64,000 nucleotides of DNA from Micromonospora_G sp044458865 (GTDB lineage: Bacteria; Actinomycetota; Actinomycetes; Mycobacteriales; Micromonosporaceae). The position numbers and the translations under genes were made by a program. Below the pieces are notes generated by a model. That model ran no database searches, had not been told where the DNA came from, and saw only the letters and a program-made list of their open reading frames with translations. Below are positions 15,101 to 22,384 of the stretch, piece after piece (positions within the stretch are counted from its first letter, which is position 1; the number at the start of each line of letters is the position of its first letter). The stretch lies in contig NZ_JBITIH010000010.1 of the NCBI RefSeq assembly GCF_044458865.1, positions 177,836 to 241,835 on the forward strand, given 5' to 3'.

Positions 15101-16900
15101 TCAGCCGGGACCGGCGGTCGGGAAACGCGACTGGGTCGGCAGTGCCGGTGGCTCCGGGTCGGCCAGCGGCGGGCTCGCCTGTTTGAGCAGGGCACTGAGC
15201 GCCGCCCGGCGTACCACCACCACGAGTTGGTCCCCCACCGCGAGTCGCTGAGCGGGTGCCGGGGACCAGTTCAGGACCGGCTGGCCGACCGGGGTCAGCC
15301 CGATCACCCGTACCCCGGCGGTCTGGTCCACCTCGGCGAGTGCCCGGCCGACCAGCGACGACCCGGCCGCAACCGGCACCTCGCCGACCAGCAGGGCGTG
15401 CCGGTCGATCGGGATGGTCGCGATCACCTGGCGGTTGAGCAGTGCGGCGGCGAACGACGGCGCGGCCAGGTAGGACACGCTCCGGGAGATGTTCATGTTG
15501 AACGAGTTCTGGATCCGGTCGGCGAAGTCACCGTCGTAGAGACGCAGCACCACTCGCAGGTCGTTCTTGATCGCCCGGCCGTTCAACGCGGCCTGGAGGT
15601 TGGTCACGTCGTCGGTGGAGACCACCACCAGGGCCTGGCAGGTGGCGACCGAGGCGGCCTCCAGGTTCTCCTCCCGGGCACCGTCACCGACGATCAGCGG
15701 GACGTTCAGCCGGCGGGCGAGCGACGCCCCGCGCGCCTGCGGGTCCTTGTCGATCGCGACCACCTCGATGCCGAGGTCGTGCAGTTGTGCCATCACCCGG
15801 GTGCCGACGTTGCCGAGCCCGATCACCACCACGTGCCCGTTGCGCGGGCTGCGCAGCCGGCCGTCGTCCAACGCGAGCCGGGCGTTCACCATGCCGTCGA
15901 CCACCGCAGCGGTGATCAACGGAATCAGTGCCAGCCCGGCCAGGTTCAGCACCACCTGCATGAGCTGCGCCGATGGTGTCTTGTCCGGGTCTGGGTCGGC
16001 GCCGCTGATGGTGGTGACCAGTGCGACGTAGAGCGCCTGCCAGACCGAGACCCCGCCGGCACGGACCAGCAGCGAGCCGGAGATGACAATCACCGCGAGC
16101 ACCGCCAGGGTGGCGATCCCGATCTTGCGGGTGGCGAAGGAGCGTACGGCTCGCCAGATCGCGGCGCTCGGACGCTGCTTCCGGCGACGGGCGCGGATGA
16201 TCCGCCGGGCCGCGACCTCGGTGCCGGGCGGCTGCCCGGTCGCCTCGGCCAGCACCAGGTCCGCCGTCGTCTGGTCCGAAGGGAGCAGCCGCACCTGGCG
16301 GGCGTCGTCGGTGTCGGCGAGGCCGCACACCACATGCTCCGGGCGTACGTCCTTGCGCCGGGCCACCACGAGAGTGCGGCCACGGAACCGGAAGTGGGTC
16401 GGCGTCGGCTCGCCGAGCGCCGCCGCCACGAAGGTCGGTGCGGCCATCGAGGCGTCGGAGAGGACCGCACAGTCGGCGAAGAGCGGCCGTACGCTGTTGC
16501 CGAGCCCGGTGTTGAACATCCGCAGCACCAGCCGGAGCCGGGGCTCGACCGCCTGGGCGCAGAGCGCCGCGTGGATGTTGCCGACATCGTCCTGGTGCAT
16601 CAGGGCGAGGCCGTCCGCGCCGACCAGTCCGGCCGACCGGAAGGACTCCTCGTCCAGCCGCTCGGCCACGACCACCCGGATGCCACGGATCGCGCGGATG
16701 TCCGGACCCTCCGGTCGACGGTGCGGAGGAACGATCACGGTCACCCGTACGGACTCGGCGAGCAGCGCGTTGACCAGGTGCACGACCAGGTCGTTCTGGC
16801 CGCAGACAACGTAGTGGGGGCGGTTCTCGTTGGCCCGTAGCCCGTCGCGGAGTCGGGTCTCGACCGCGCGTCGCGCCCGGTTACGCCACTGATCCGCCAT
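15101..16900 (-). CDS. Two-RCK potassium-channel-like membrane protein
   Basis: This 599-residue protein is arranged as an N-terminal RCK/TrkA-N-like domain (HYVVCGQNDLVVHLVNAL, from about residue 29), helix 1 near 260-282, a pore-helix-like segment near 285-303 and helix 2 near 313-337. A second TrkA-N domain follows from about residue 355 (HVVVIGLGNVGTRV) with a TrkA-C domain. It should be a ligand-gated cation channel or regulatory subunit at the membrane. Where TVGYGD would be expected, the pore reads TTISGADPD, so potassium selectivity is doubtful. The start is ATG 16900, with no clear ribosome-binding site. Confidence 0.75.
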   Translation of the reverse strand: MADQWRNRARRAVETRLRDGLRANENRPHYVVCGQNDLVVHLVNALLAESVRVTVIVPPHRRPEGPDIRAIRGIRVVVAERLDEESFRSAGLVGADGLALMHQDDVGNIHAALCAQAVEPRLRLVLRMFNTGLGNSVRPLFADCAVLSDASMAAPTFVAAALGEPTPTHFRFRGRTLVVARRKDVRPEHVVCGLADTDDARQVRLLPSDQTTADLVLAEATGQPPGTEVAARRIIRARRRKQRPSAAIWRAVRSFATRKIGIATLAVLAVIVISGSLLVRAGGVSVWQALYVALVTTISGADPDPDKTPSAQLMQVVLNLAGLALIPLITAAVVDGMVNARLALDDGRLRSPRNGHVVVIGLGNVGTRVMAQLHDLGIEVVAIDKDPQARGASLARRLNVPLIVGDGAREENLEAASVATCQALVVVSTDDVTNLQAALNGRAIKNDLRVVLRLYDGDFADRIQNSFNMNISRSVSYLAAPSFAAALLNRQVIATIPIDRHALLVGEVPVAAGSSLVGRALAEVDQTAGVRVIGLTPVGQPVLNWSPAPAQRLAVGDQLVVVVRRAALSALLKQASPPLADPEPPALPTQSRFPTAGPG

Positions 16901-17004
16901 GCCCGGATCGTAGTCACCACGATCACCGTTCGCCGCCCGCTGATGATCCACAAGCTCCGTGGCGCCGCACGCATGCGGGCACCCGTCACGGGTAGTGCGG
17001 TGGG

Positions 17005-17493
17005 ATGCAGACCTTCCTCCCGTACTCGGATTTCCGGGCGACCGCCCGGGCGCTCGACCCCCGGCGACTGGGCAAGCAGCGGGTGGAGGCACTCCAGGTG
17101 CTGCGGGCGCTGACCTGGCCACGGTACGGCTGGCGGCACCACCCGGCGGTCAAGATGTGGGCCGGGTACGAGGAGGCGCTGGTCCGGTACGGGCTGGACG
17201 TCTGCGACGTCTGGTCCGCCACCGGCCGGGGCGACACCGTCGCGACCACCCTCGTCGTCGACTTCACCGCTGCCTGCGGCACCGACCAGGTACGCACCCA
17301 GCCCGAACTGGCCGCCGCCGGGGACCTGCCACCGTGGCTGGGTCAGGAGGACCTGCACCTGAGTCACCGGGTGTCGCTGCTGCGCAAGGACCCCGACTTC
17401 TACCGCCCCATCTTCGGCGACCTGCCGCCGGACCTCCCCTACGTCTGGCCCCCCTCCGACCGCCCACCCGCCTGCCCGCCGCAACCCTCCTAG
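17005..17493 (+). CDS. MSMEG_6728/Pyr_excise-like protein
   Basis: This 162-residue protein begins MQTFLPYSDFRATARALDPR and contains RLGKQRVEALQVLRAL and YGWRHHPAVKMWAGYEEAL. These are typical of the actinobacterial MSMEG_6728 family, which is related to pyrimidine-dimer DNA glycosylase (endonuclease V of T4). Conserved N-terminal residues and the R-H-H cluster fit a DNA-repair or nucleotide-binding fold. Activity is not proven for the family, so glycosylase is only a suggestion. The start is ATG 17005, about 100 bp from the divergent channel gene. Confidence 0.7.
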   Translation: MQTFLPYSDFRATARALDPRRLGKQRVEALQVLRALTWPRYGWRHHPAVKMWAGYEEALVRYGLDVCDVWSATGRGDTVATTLVVDFTAACGTDQVRTQPELAAAGDLPPWLGQEDLHLSHRVSLLRKDPDFYRPIFGDLPPDLPYVWPPSDRPPACPPQPS

Positions 17494-17502
17494 CCTTGGT
17501 TT

Positions 17503-17550
17503 GGAAGGGCCCCTTCCTATACAAAAAACGATAAGAAGGGGCCCTTCCTT
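17503..17550. repeat. GGAAGGGCCCC palindromic repeat, copy 1
   Basis: Arms GGAAGGGCCCCTTC and GAAGGGGCCCTTCC enclose a short AT-rich spacer that contains ATACAAAAAACGATA. It lies between two plus-strand genes, 10 bp after a stop. It is one of six copies in this window, and the shared arm sequence suggests a dispersed REP- or MITE-like element. In RNA it would form a strong hairpin and may act as a terminator. Confidence 0.85.
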
Positions 17551-17566
17551 ACCCCCGGAGCGGAGG

Positions 17567-19123
17567 ATGGGGTTTATGGGGCTGGTGGGGCGGGTGCTGG
17601 GTGTGCGGCCGGTCCGGGTCGACGCCGAAGGCGGCGCGGGCGGTACGTCGCGCGTACCGGACGGGGTGGACGCGCTGGTGGTCGGCGGCGGAATCGCCGG
17701 CATCTGCGCCGCCGTGGTGCTCGCCGAACGCGGGGTACGGGTGACCGTGCTGGAGGCCCAACCGACGCTCGGCGGGCGACTCGCCTCCTGGCCGGAAACG
17801 CTCGCCGACGGCACCGAGCAGTACGTCGACCACGGCTTCCACGCCTTCTTCCGGCAGTACTACAACTGGCGGTCGATCCTGCGCCGGATCGACCCGCCGC
17901 TCGGGCTACTGAAACCGGTGGCCGGTTATCCGGTCCTCTCTGCGGACTGGCCGTCTGAGGAGTTCGCCCGCCTGCCCCGCACGCCGCCGCTGAACCTGTT
18001 GGCCTTGATCATGCGCAGCCCGAGCCTGCGACTGCGGGACCTGCGCACGATGGACGGGGAGGCGGCGCTGCCGCTGCTGGCGTACCACCCGGAGCGCACC
18101 TACCTGGACCTGGACCGGGTCAGCGCCCAGGAGTTGCTCGATTCGCTGCGGCTACCGGACCGGACGCGGGCGATGCTCTTCGAGGTCTTCGCGCACTCGT
18201 TCTTCAACCACGCGCACGACATGTCGGCTGCGGAGCTGGTGGCGAACTTCCACTTCTACCTGCTCGGCAACCCGGAGGGACTGGCCTTCGACGCACCGGG
18301 GCGGGACTACGACTCGGCCATCTGGCGCCCACTCGCCCGCCACCTGCGGCGGCTCGGTGCCGAGGTGCTGACCGGTGAGCCGGTGACCGGGATCGGTCGT
18401 GGTGCCGACGCGGGCGGCGGCTGGCGGGTCATCGCCGGGGGTGCGGAACACCGGGCGCAGTCGCTGGTGTTGGCGGTCGACCCGCCAGCCCTGCGTACGC
18501 TCCTCGCCGCCGCGCCGGAACTCGCCGCCGAGGCGCCCCGCCTGGCCGGCCAGGCCGCCGCTTTGGAACCCGGGCCGCCGTACGCGGTGGCGCGCTTCTG
18601 GCTGGCCGGCGACGTGGCCCCGGACCGGGCGGTGTTCAGCGGGGTGTCCCGGCAACCGACGCTCGACTCGGTGACGCTCTACCACCGGCTGGAGGCCGGA
18701 GCGCGGCGCTGGGCCGGGGAGACCGGCGGGTCGGTGCTGGAACTGCACGCGTACGCCTGCGCGCCGGATCTGCCCGCGACCGAGCTGGCCGAGCGGATGC
18801 GCGCCGAACTGGCCGAACTCTGGCCTGAGGTGGCGAGGCTGCCGGTGGTCGAACTGCGGGCCCGGGTGGAGCGGCAGGCACCCTCGTTCCGTCCCGGGGG
18901 TCACGGTGACCGTCCGGCGGTGGTCACCGACGCCGAAGGGCTTTTCCTCGCCGGCGACGGGATCCGAGCCGGCACCGGAGGGGCGACCGATGTGCCGAGC
19001 GCGCTGATGGAGCGGGCCGCCGTCACCGGCATCCTGGCCGCGAACCAGATCCTGCGCCGGTACGGCACCGCACCCGAGCCGATCTGGTCCGTACGCCCAC
19101 GCGGCCTGCTCGCCCGCCGCTGA
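17567..19123 (+). CDS. FAD-dependent oxidoreductase, CrtU/carotenoid-desaturase-like
   Basis: This protein of about 518 residues has an N-terminal FAD-binding fold (DALVVGGGIAGICAAVVLAERGVRVTVLEA, about residues 35-65) and GGRLASWPE. The block DHGFHAFFRQYYNWRSILRRIDP resembles isorenieratene synthase (CrtU) and related phytoene-desaturase-type enzymes. A C-terminal FAD motif LFLAGDGIRAGTGGATDVPSALMERA closes the fold. ATG 17567 follows GGAGCGGAGG; ATG 17576 is possible. No carotenoid genes (crtE, crtB, crtI, crtY) are nearby, so the substrate may not be a carotenoid. Confidence 0.7.
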   Translation: MGFMGLVGRVLGVRPVRVDAEGGAGGTSRVPDGVDALVVGGGIAGICAAVVLAERGVRVTVLEAQPTLGGRLASWPETLADGTEQYVDHGFHAFFRQYYNWRSILRRIDPPLGLLKPVAGYPVLSADWPSEEFARLPRTPPLNLLALIMRSPSLRLRDLRTMDGEAALPLLAYHPERTYLDLDRVSAQELLDSLRLPDRTRAMLFEVFAHSFFNHAHDMSAAELVANFHFYLLGNPEGLAFDAPGRDYDSAIWRPLARHLRRLGAEVLTGEPVTGIGRGADAGGGWRVIAGGAEHRAQSLVLAVDPPALRTLLAAAPELAAEAPRLAGQAAALEPGPPYAVARFWLAGDVAPDRAVFSGVSRQPTLDSVTLYHRLEAGARRWAGETGGSVLELHAYACAPDLPATELAERMRAELAELWPEVARLPVVELRARVERQAPSFRPGGHGDRPAVVTDAEGLFLAGDGIRAGTGGATDVPSALMERAAVTGILAANQILRRYGTAPEPIWSVRPRGLLARR

Positions 19124-19277
19124 CCGGCGGCTCCGCCGCTGACCGGCGGCACTGCCGGACGGAACAGGGTTTTCGACCGCGCTTCGGGACGGAAACTGAT
19201 CAAATCCGTTGGCGGTCACGGGTGGACACAATTACCGTTTAGCGCGTCAGGTCATCCACCCGATCGAAGGGTCAGCC

Positions 19278-19406
19278 ATGAAGGCGTACGGCAATGGTGC
19301 GATGCGGCGGTTCCGACCGCTCGCCATCGTTGCGGTCGGCGCCGATCGGTTGACGTGTTGGCGTAAGGACAGGACAGAACACGAGCTGAGCAGGCTTCGC
19401 GGCTGA
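19278..19406 (+). CDS. Possible 42-residue peptide gene
   Basis: A short frame starts at ATG 19278, seven bases after GAAGGG, and stops 24 bp before a hairpin terminator. The peptide is basic with an Arg-rich start and a hydrophobic stretch (FRPLAIVAVGADRL) and matches no family I know. Position before a terminator argues for a transcribed unit, but the segment could equally be a non-coding RNA or the leader of the HNH gene. The rest of 19124-19560 shows nothing else. Confidence 0.25.
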   Translation: MKAYGNGAMRRFRPLAIVAVGADRLTCWRKDRTEHELSRLRG

Positions 19407-19429
19407 CGTCGAAAACGACATGACGCCGC

Positions 19430-19473
19430 GCCGCCCGCCCCCAGCAGACAGGGAGAAGGGCGGCTTTCTGTTT
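19430..19473 (+). terminator. Intrinsic terminator candidate
   Basis: GCCGCCC (19430) pairs with GGGCGGC (19458) around a 21-base loop and is followed by TTTCTGTTT. T-rich tails are uncommon in this GC-rich sequence, which strengthens the call. It would end whatever transcript covers 19278-19406. Confidence 0.5.
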
Positions 19474-19560
19474 CGGTCGCCCCGGATCCCGGATTAGTCG
19501 TCGGTCGATCAGCGCCCAGCCGGTCGTACCTGTGGATTTCCGAATCGGAAGGAGGACCCG

Positions 19561-20004
19561 GTGGACGCGGTGCTCGTCATCAACGCCGACCTCGGCCCAC
19601 TACACAAAGTCAGTGTCCAGCACGCGATCCGGATGCTCTGCCGCCGGGTCGCCGAGATCCACGAGGCCGAGCCGGACCGGCGGATCGGGGTCTTCCCGAT
19701 GCCCCGGGTGGTCCGGCTGCTGCGGTACGTCGTCACCCGCTGGCGGTTCAGCTCCGGCCCGGCCTGGTCCCGGTCAGGGGTACACGTCCGGGACAGCCAC
19801 CGGTGCGCGTACTGCGACGGACGGGCGACCACCATCGACCACGTCCTCCCCCGCTCCCGGGGTGGACGGAACACGTGGAAGAACACCGTCGCCGCCTGCT
19901 ACGCGTGCAACCAGCGCAAGGGCGACCGTACGCCGGCCGAGGCGGGCATGCCGCTGCGGTACGAGCCGACGGTCCCGGGCTGGGCGACGCTGGTACGCCT
20001 CTGA
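19561..20004 (+). CDS. HNH endonuclease
   Basis: This 147-residue protein has a C-terminal HNH nuclease domain: CAYCDGRATTIDHVLPRSRGGRNTWKNTVAACYACNQRKGDRTP. That is two CxxC zinc pairs with the DH and N/H residues. The N-terminal 70 residues (VLVINADLGPLHKVSVQHAIRML) match the stand-alone RecX/MutS-like HNH family common in actinobacteria. GTG 19561 follows GGAAGGAGG. Function in DNA cleavage or repair is inferred; no phage or restriction gene lies nearby. Confidence 0.85.
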   Translation: MDAVLVINADLGPLHKVSVQHAIRMLCRRVAEIHEAEPDRRIGVFPMPRVVRLLRYVVTRWRFSSGPAWSRSGVHVRDSHRCAYCDGRATTIDHVLPRSRGGRNTWKNTVAACYACNQRKGDRTPAEAGMPLRYEPTVPGWATLVRL

Positions 20005-20090
20005 CCGGTACGCCGCTGACCGGCCGGCGGGGATTCGGGGTCCCGCCGGCCTCCTGTCCCGGGGCGCGGGCCGTTCGGTCCCGCCCCCGG

Positions 20091-20194
20091 GCAGGGTCTA
20101 CCGGTCCGCGTCGCTGGCAGGGTCTACCGGTCCGCGTCGCTGGCAGGATCTACCGGTCCGCGTCGCGGGCAGGATCTACCGGTCCGCGCGGTCC
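20091..20194. repeat. Four tandem copies of a 26-bp unit
   Basis: Units start at 20091, 20117, 20143 and 20169. Each begins GCAGGGTCTACCGGTCCGCG or, in the last two copies, GCAGGATCTACCGGTCCGCG. The first two units are identical; the fourth diverges at its end. The array lies between the HNH stop and the 3' end of the convergent MpaB-like gene and runs into that gene's last codons. Confidence 0.85.
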
Positions 20195-21081
20195 GGCGCC
20201 GGTCGGTCCGGTCCGAGTTGGTCCAGGGTGTAGCCGTCGGGGTAGGCCGCGTTGGGCTGACCGGGAGTCCAGAGGTCACGGTCGGGGATGGTGGCGAACC
20301 GGCGCAGCCGTCCCCGCAACCGCAGCAGTCCGTGCACGGCCATCTCGACGGCCCGGGAGGGTTCGGGGACGCCGAGGGCGGTGCGCACCGGCGGGTCGAG
20401 CATGGTGTCGGTAGCGGCGGCCATGGCCCGGCGGGCCCATCCGACGTTACGCAGGGCGGCGGGAAGCCGCTGCGCCATCAGGTCCTTGGTGGCCAGGATC
20501 AGGGTGCTGGCAGCCGGGTCGAAACCGAAGTTGACCCGTTCGAACTCGTCGAACTCGGCCTCGAACGCGGCGAGGGTCGGCGGGATGTCGGGGATGTGCA
20601 TCGCGGCACCGACCCGGCGGTAGAACTGGAAGGTCGCCTCGTGCTCCGTCCGCGTCAGGGGACGCGGGCCGAACCGGTCGATCCACCTCCCAGGTACGAA
20701 CACCAGCGTGCCGAGCACGTACCGGTACTCGGGGTCGCTGATGCCGTGGACCCGGTGCATCCGGTTCAGCATGGTCAGGACGCGCTGGCCGCGCGGGTGG
20801 TCGATCCCGTGGGCGATCAGCTCGTACATGATGGCGCCGGTGTCGTAGGCGCGCTTGACGGGACGGCCGGTCAGCTCACCCGTGGCGAGCAGCAGCCGGG
20901 CGATCGACGGCACCGCGTACGTGCGGTAGAAGGCCAGGTTCAGGCCGACCCGTGCCTCGGGCCAGAACTCGCGCATCACCATGTGGCGGTAGATCCGCTC
21001 ATGGTCCGCCACCGGATCCAGCCCGCGCAGGTATCGGGGTGCACGTCGATCGGGCGTGGTGTCGCGCGCGGGGGCGGTCAC
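20176..21081 (-). CDS. Oxygenase MpaB-family protein (DUF2236)
   Basis: This 301-residue protein has the DUF2236/MpaB layout. After RAPRYLRGLDPVADHERIYRHMVMREFWPEARVGLNLAFYRTYAVPSIARLL come NRMHRVHGISDPEYRYVLGTLVFVPGRWIDRFG and ATFQFYRRVGAAMHIPDIPP. The conserved His and Asp residues bind haem b in characterised relatives such as latex-clearing protein and MpaB. Rubber-type or prenyl-chain oxidation is possible but unproven. GTG 21081 follows AAAGGAG. The last codons overlap the 26-bp tandem array, so the C-terminal tail is likely recent. It diverges from a small helix-turn-helix gene. Confidence 0.75.
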   Translation of the reverse strand: MTAPARDTTPDRRAPRYLRGLDPVADHERIYRHMVMREFWPEARVGLNLAFYRTYAVPSIARLLLATGELTGRPVKRAYDTGAIMYELIAHGIDHPRGQRVLTMLNRMHRVHGISDPEYRYVLGTLVFVPGRWIDRFGPRPLTRTEHEATFQFYRRVGAAMHIPDIPPTLAAFEAEFDEFERVNFGFDPAASTLILATKDLMAQRLPAALRNVGWARRAMAAATDTMLDPPVRTALGVPEPSRAVEMAVHGLLRLRGRLRRFATIPDRDLWTPGQPNAAYPDGYTLDQLGPDRPAPDRADR

Positions 21082-21109
21082 CGAACTCTCCTTTCGCTGC
21101 CCGGCCGCT

Positions 21110-21163
21110 GACAAGAATCGGCGCCGACAAGAATCGGCCGGGTACCGTCCGTCAGCGTATATT
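21110..21163 (+). promoter_or_regulatory. Direct repeat and -10 box of a divergent promoter
   Basis: GACAAGAATCGG occurs at 21110 and again at 21126, spaced 16 bp. Downstream, TATATT at 21158-21163 is a good -10 box whose start point would fall at or next to the GTG at 21170, implying a leaderless mRNA. The repeats could bind the small helix-turn-helix protein. Confidence 0.4.
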
Positions 21164-21169
21164 GACGGC

Positions 21170-21406
21170 GTGCCGGACGAACCGCTCCAGGAGCTGCTCA
21201 GGCTCAGTGCGGGACCGGAGCCGTTGGAAAGTCTGCGCGCTGCGGCCGAGTTGCGCCGTGGGGTGGAGCGGATGGAGGCGGTGTTGGTCCGCCGGGCCCG
21301 GGTGGCCGGCGCGTCCTGGGCGCAGATCGCCGAGGCGCTCGGTGTCTCCAAGCAGGCCGCCCACCGCAAGTACGGCGGTGGTGGCCTCTTCCGTCAGGAA
21401 CCGTGA
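21170..21406 (+). CDS. Small helix-turn-helix protein
   Basis: This 78-residue protein ends in a clear helix-turn-helix: GASWAQIAEALGVSKQAAHRKYG (about residues 45-67). The N-terminal half is helical and Leu/Glu-rich (EPLQELLRLSAG... ESLRAAAELRRGVERMEA), and may dimerise. This is a frequent small actinobacterial DNA-binding family resembling the region-4 fold of sigma factors. GTG 21170 lies at the predicted transcription start. It probably controls itself and the divergent oxygenase. Confidence 0.7.
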   Translation: MPDEPLQELLRLSAGPEPLESLRAAAELRRGVERMEAVLVRRARVAGASWAQIAEALGVSKQAAHRKYGGGGLFRQEP

Positions 21407-21411
21407 GGTGT

Positions 21412-21462
21412 TAAGGAAGGGCCCCTTGTTATCGGATTCCGTTGTACTAGGGGCCCTTCCTT
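21412..21462. repeat. GGAAGGGCCCC palindromic repeat, copy 2
   Basis: AAGGAAGGGCCCCTTG and CTAGGGGCCCTTCCTTA enclose TTATCG...TTGTAC. The spacer is the reverse complement of that in copy 3, so this copy is inverted relative to it. It sits exactly between two convergent genes and may serve as a two-way terminator. Confidence 0.85.
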
Positions 21463-21466
21463 ACAT

Positions 21467-22384
21467 CTAGCGGACCACCGGGCGGCGGGGGCGGCGGGTC
21501 AGGGCGAAGCCGACCACCCCGGCAACCGCGGCCAGTACGCCGCCGGCCGAGGTCCAGATCCACCGGGACGAGAAGCCGTCGAACCAGCCGTCGAACCAGC
21601 CGAAGAAGAAGCCGTCGTCCTCGTTCGCGGCCTGGGCGGCGGGATCCGCACTGGCGCTGGTGCTCGGCGTCGGCGCGGCACCTCCCTCGGGCAGGATCGC
21701 TCCGGGCTTCACCGCCGGTACGAGCGGCGTCTTGAGGTCGCCGTCCTCCGGGGTGATGTTGTCGTCGTCGACCGCGCTGACCACCAGGCCCACCTGGATC
21801 GGCAGGCCCAGGTCCTGTTCCGGCAGGTCACTGATGGCGAGTCGGACGTAGTACGTGCCGGGCAGCGGGTCCCCGGACCACGGTTCGGCCCACGAGCGGA
21901 CCTGGCGCAGGGTGCAGTTGAGCGCCACCGTGCTCTCGGTCGCCGCGACCGTCGGGGTCTGGGCACCGGCGGTGCACGCCTGCCGGCGGCGCAGCCCGTC
22001 GAAGACGTCGACCGTCCAGGTCGACTGGCCGTGCCGGTCCGCCGACGGCGGCAACGTCACGTTGATCGCGACGTCGTTGGTCTGACCGGCTTCGGCCGTG
22101 AACGACCAGTACAGGTAGTCGCCGGTGGAGGCGGCGACGTTGACCGGTTGACCGGCGGCGATCCCGGTGGCGGTGAGGAACGAGGTGCCGGCCTTGGTGA
22201 CCGTGACCGCGCCCGGTGAGGGGGTCGGCAGCGGTGACGCCGGTGCGGCTTCCGCCACGCCGGCCGGGAGCAACAGGCCGGCGGCCGGGAGTAGCAGGCC
22301 AGCGGCGACGGCAAGCGTCGTCGCACCGAGGCGCAGCGCGGTGGCCGTACCCGCCGTGGCCGTCGGAGTCTGGTTGCGGGCCAT
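21467..22384 (-). CDS. Secreted, membrane-anchored protein of unknown function
   Basis: This 305-residue protein has an N-terminal signal peptide (LAVAAGLLLPAAGLLLPAGVAEA), then a beta-rich extracellular region with two Cys (ACTAGA, LNCTLRQV). A Thr/Ser/Pro linker, the unusual tract FFFGWFDGWFDGFSSRW, a membrane helix (GGVLAAVAGVVGFAL) and RRPRRP complete it. Its ATG overlaps the stop of the von Willebrand gene by one base, so the two are co-translated. The predicted product is a cell-surface partner of that protein. No family is recognised. Confidence 0.65.
   Translation of the reverse strand: MARNQTPTATAGTATALRLGATTLAVAAGLLLPAAGLLLPAGVAEAAPASPLPTPSPGAVTVTKAGTSFLTATGIAAGQPVNVAASTGDYLYWSFTAEAGQTNDVAINVTLPPSADRHGQSTWTVDVFDGLRRRQACTAGAQTPTVAATESTVALNCTLRQVRSWAEPWSGDPLPGTYYVRLAISDLPEQDLGLPIQVGLVVSAVDDDNITPEDGDLKTPLVPAVKPGAILPEGGAAPTPSTSASADPAAQAANEDDGFFFGWFDGWFDGFSSRWIWTSAGGVLAAVAGVVGFALTRRPRRPVVR

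Noticed and set aside
17567..19123. Carotenoid (isorenieratene) biosynthesis cluster
   Set aside because: Only one CrtU-like oxidoreductase is present. No geranylgeranyl synthase, phytoene synthase, phytoene desaturase or cyclase gene is nearby.
20091..20194. Possible CRISPR array
   Set aside because: The 26-bp units abut without spacers and there are no cas genes. The same holds for the 20-bp array at 63073.
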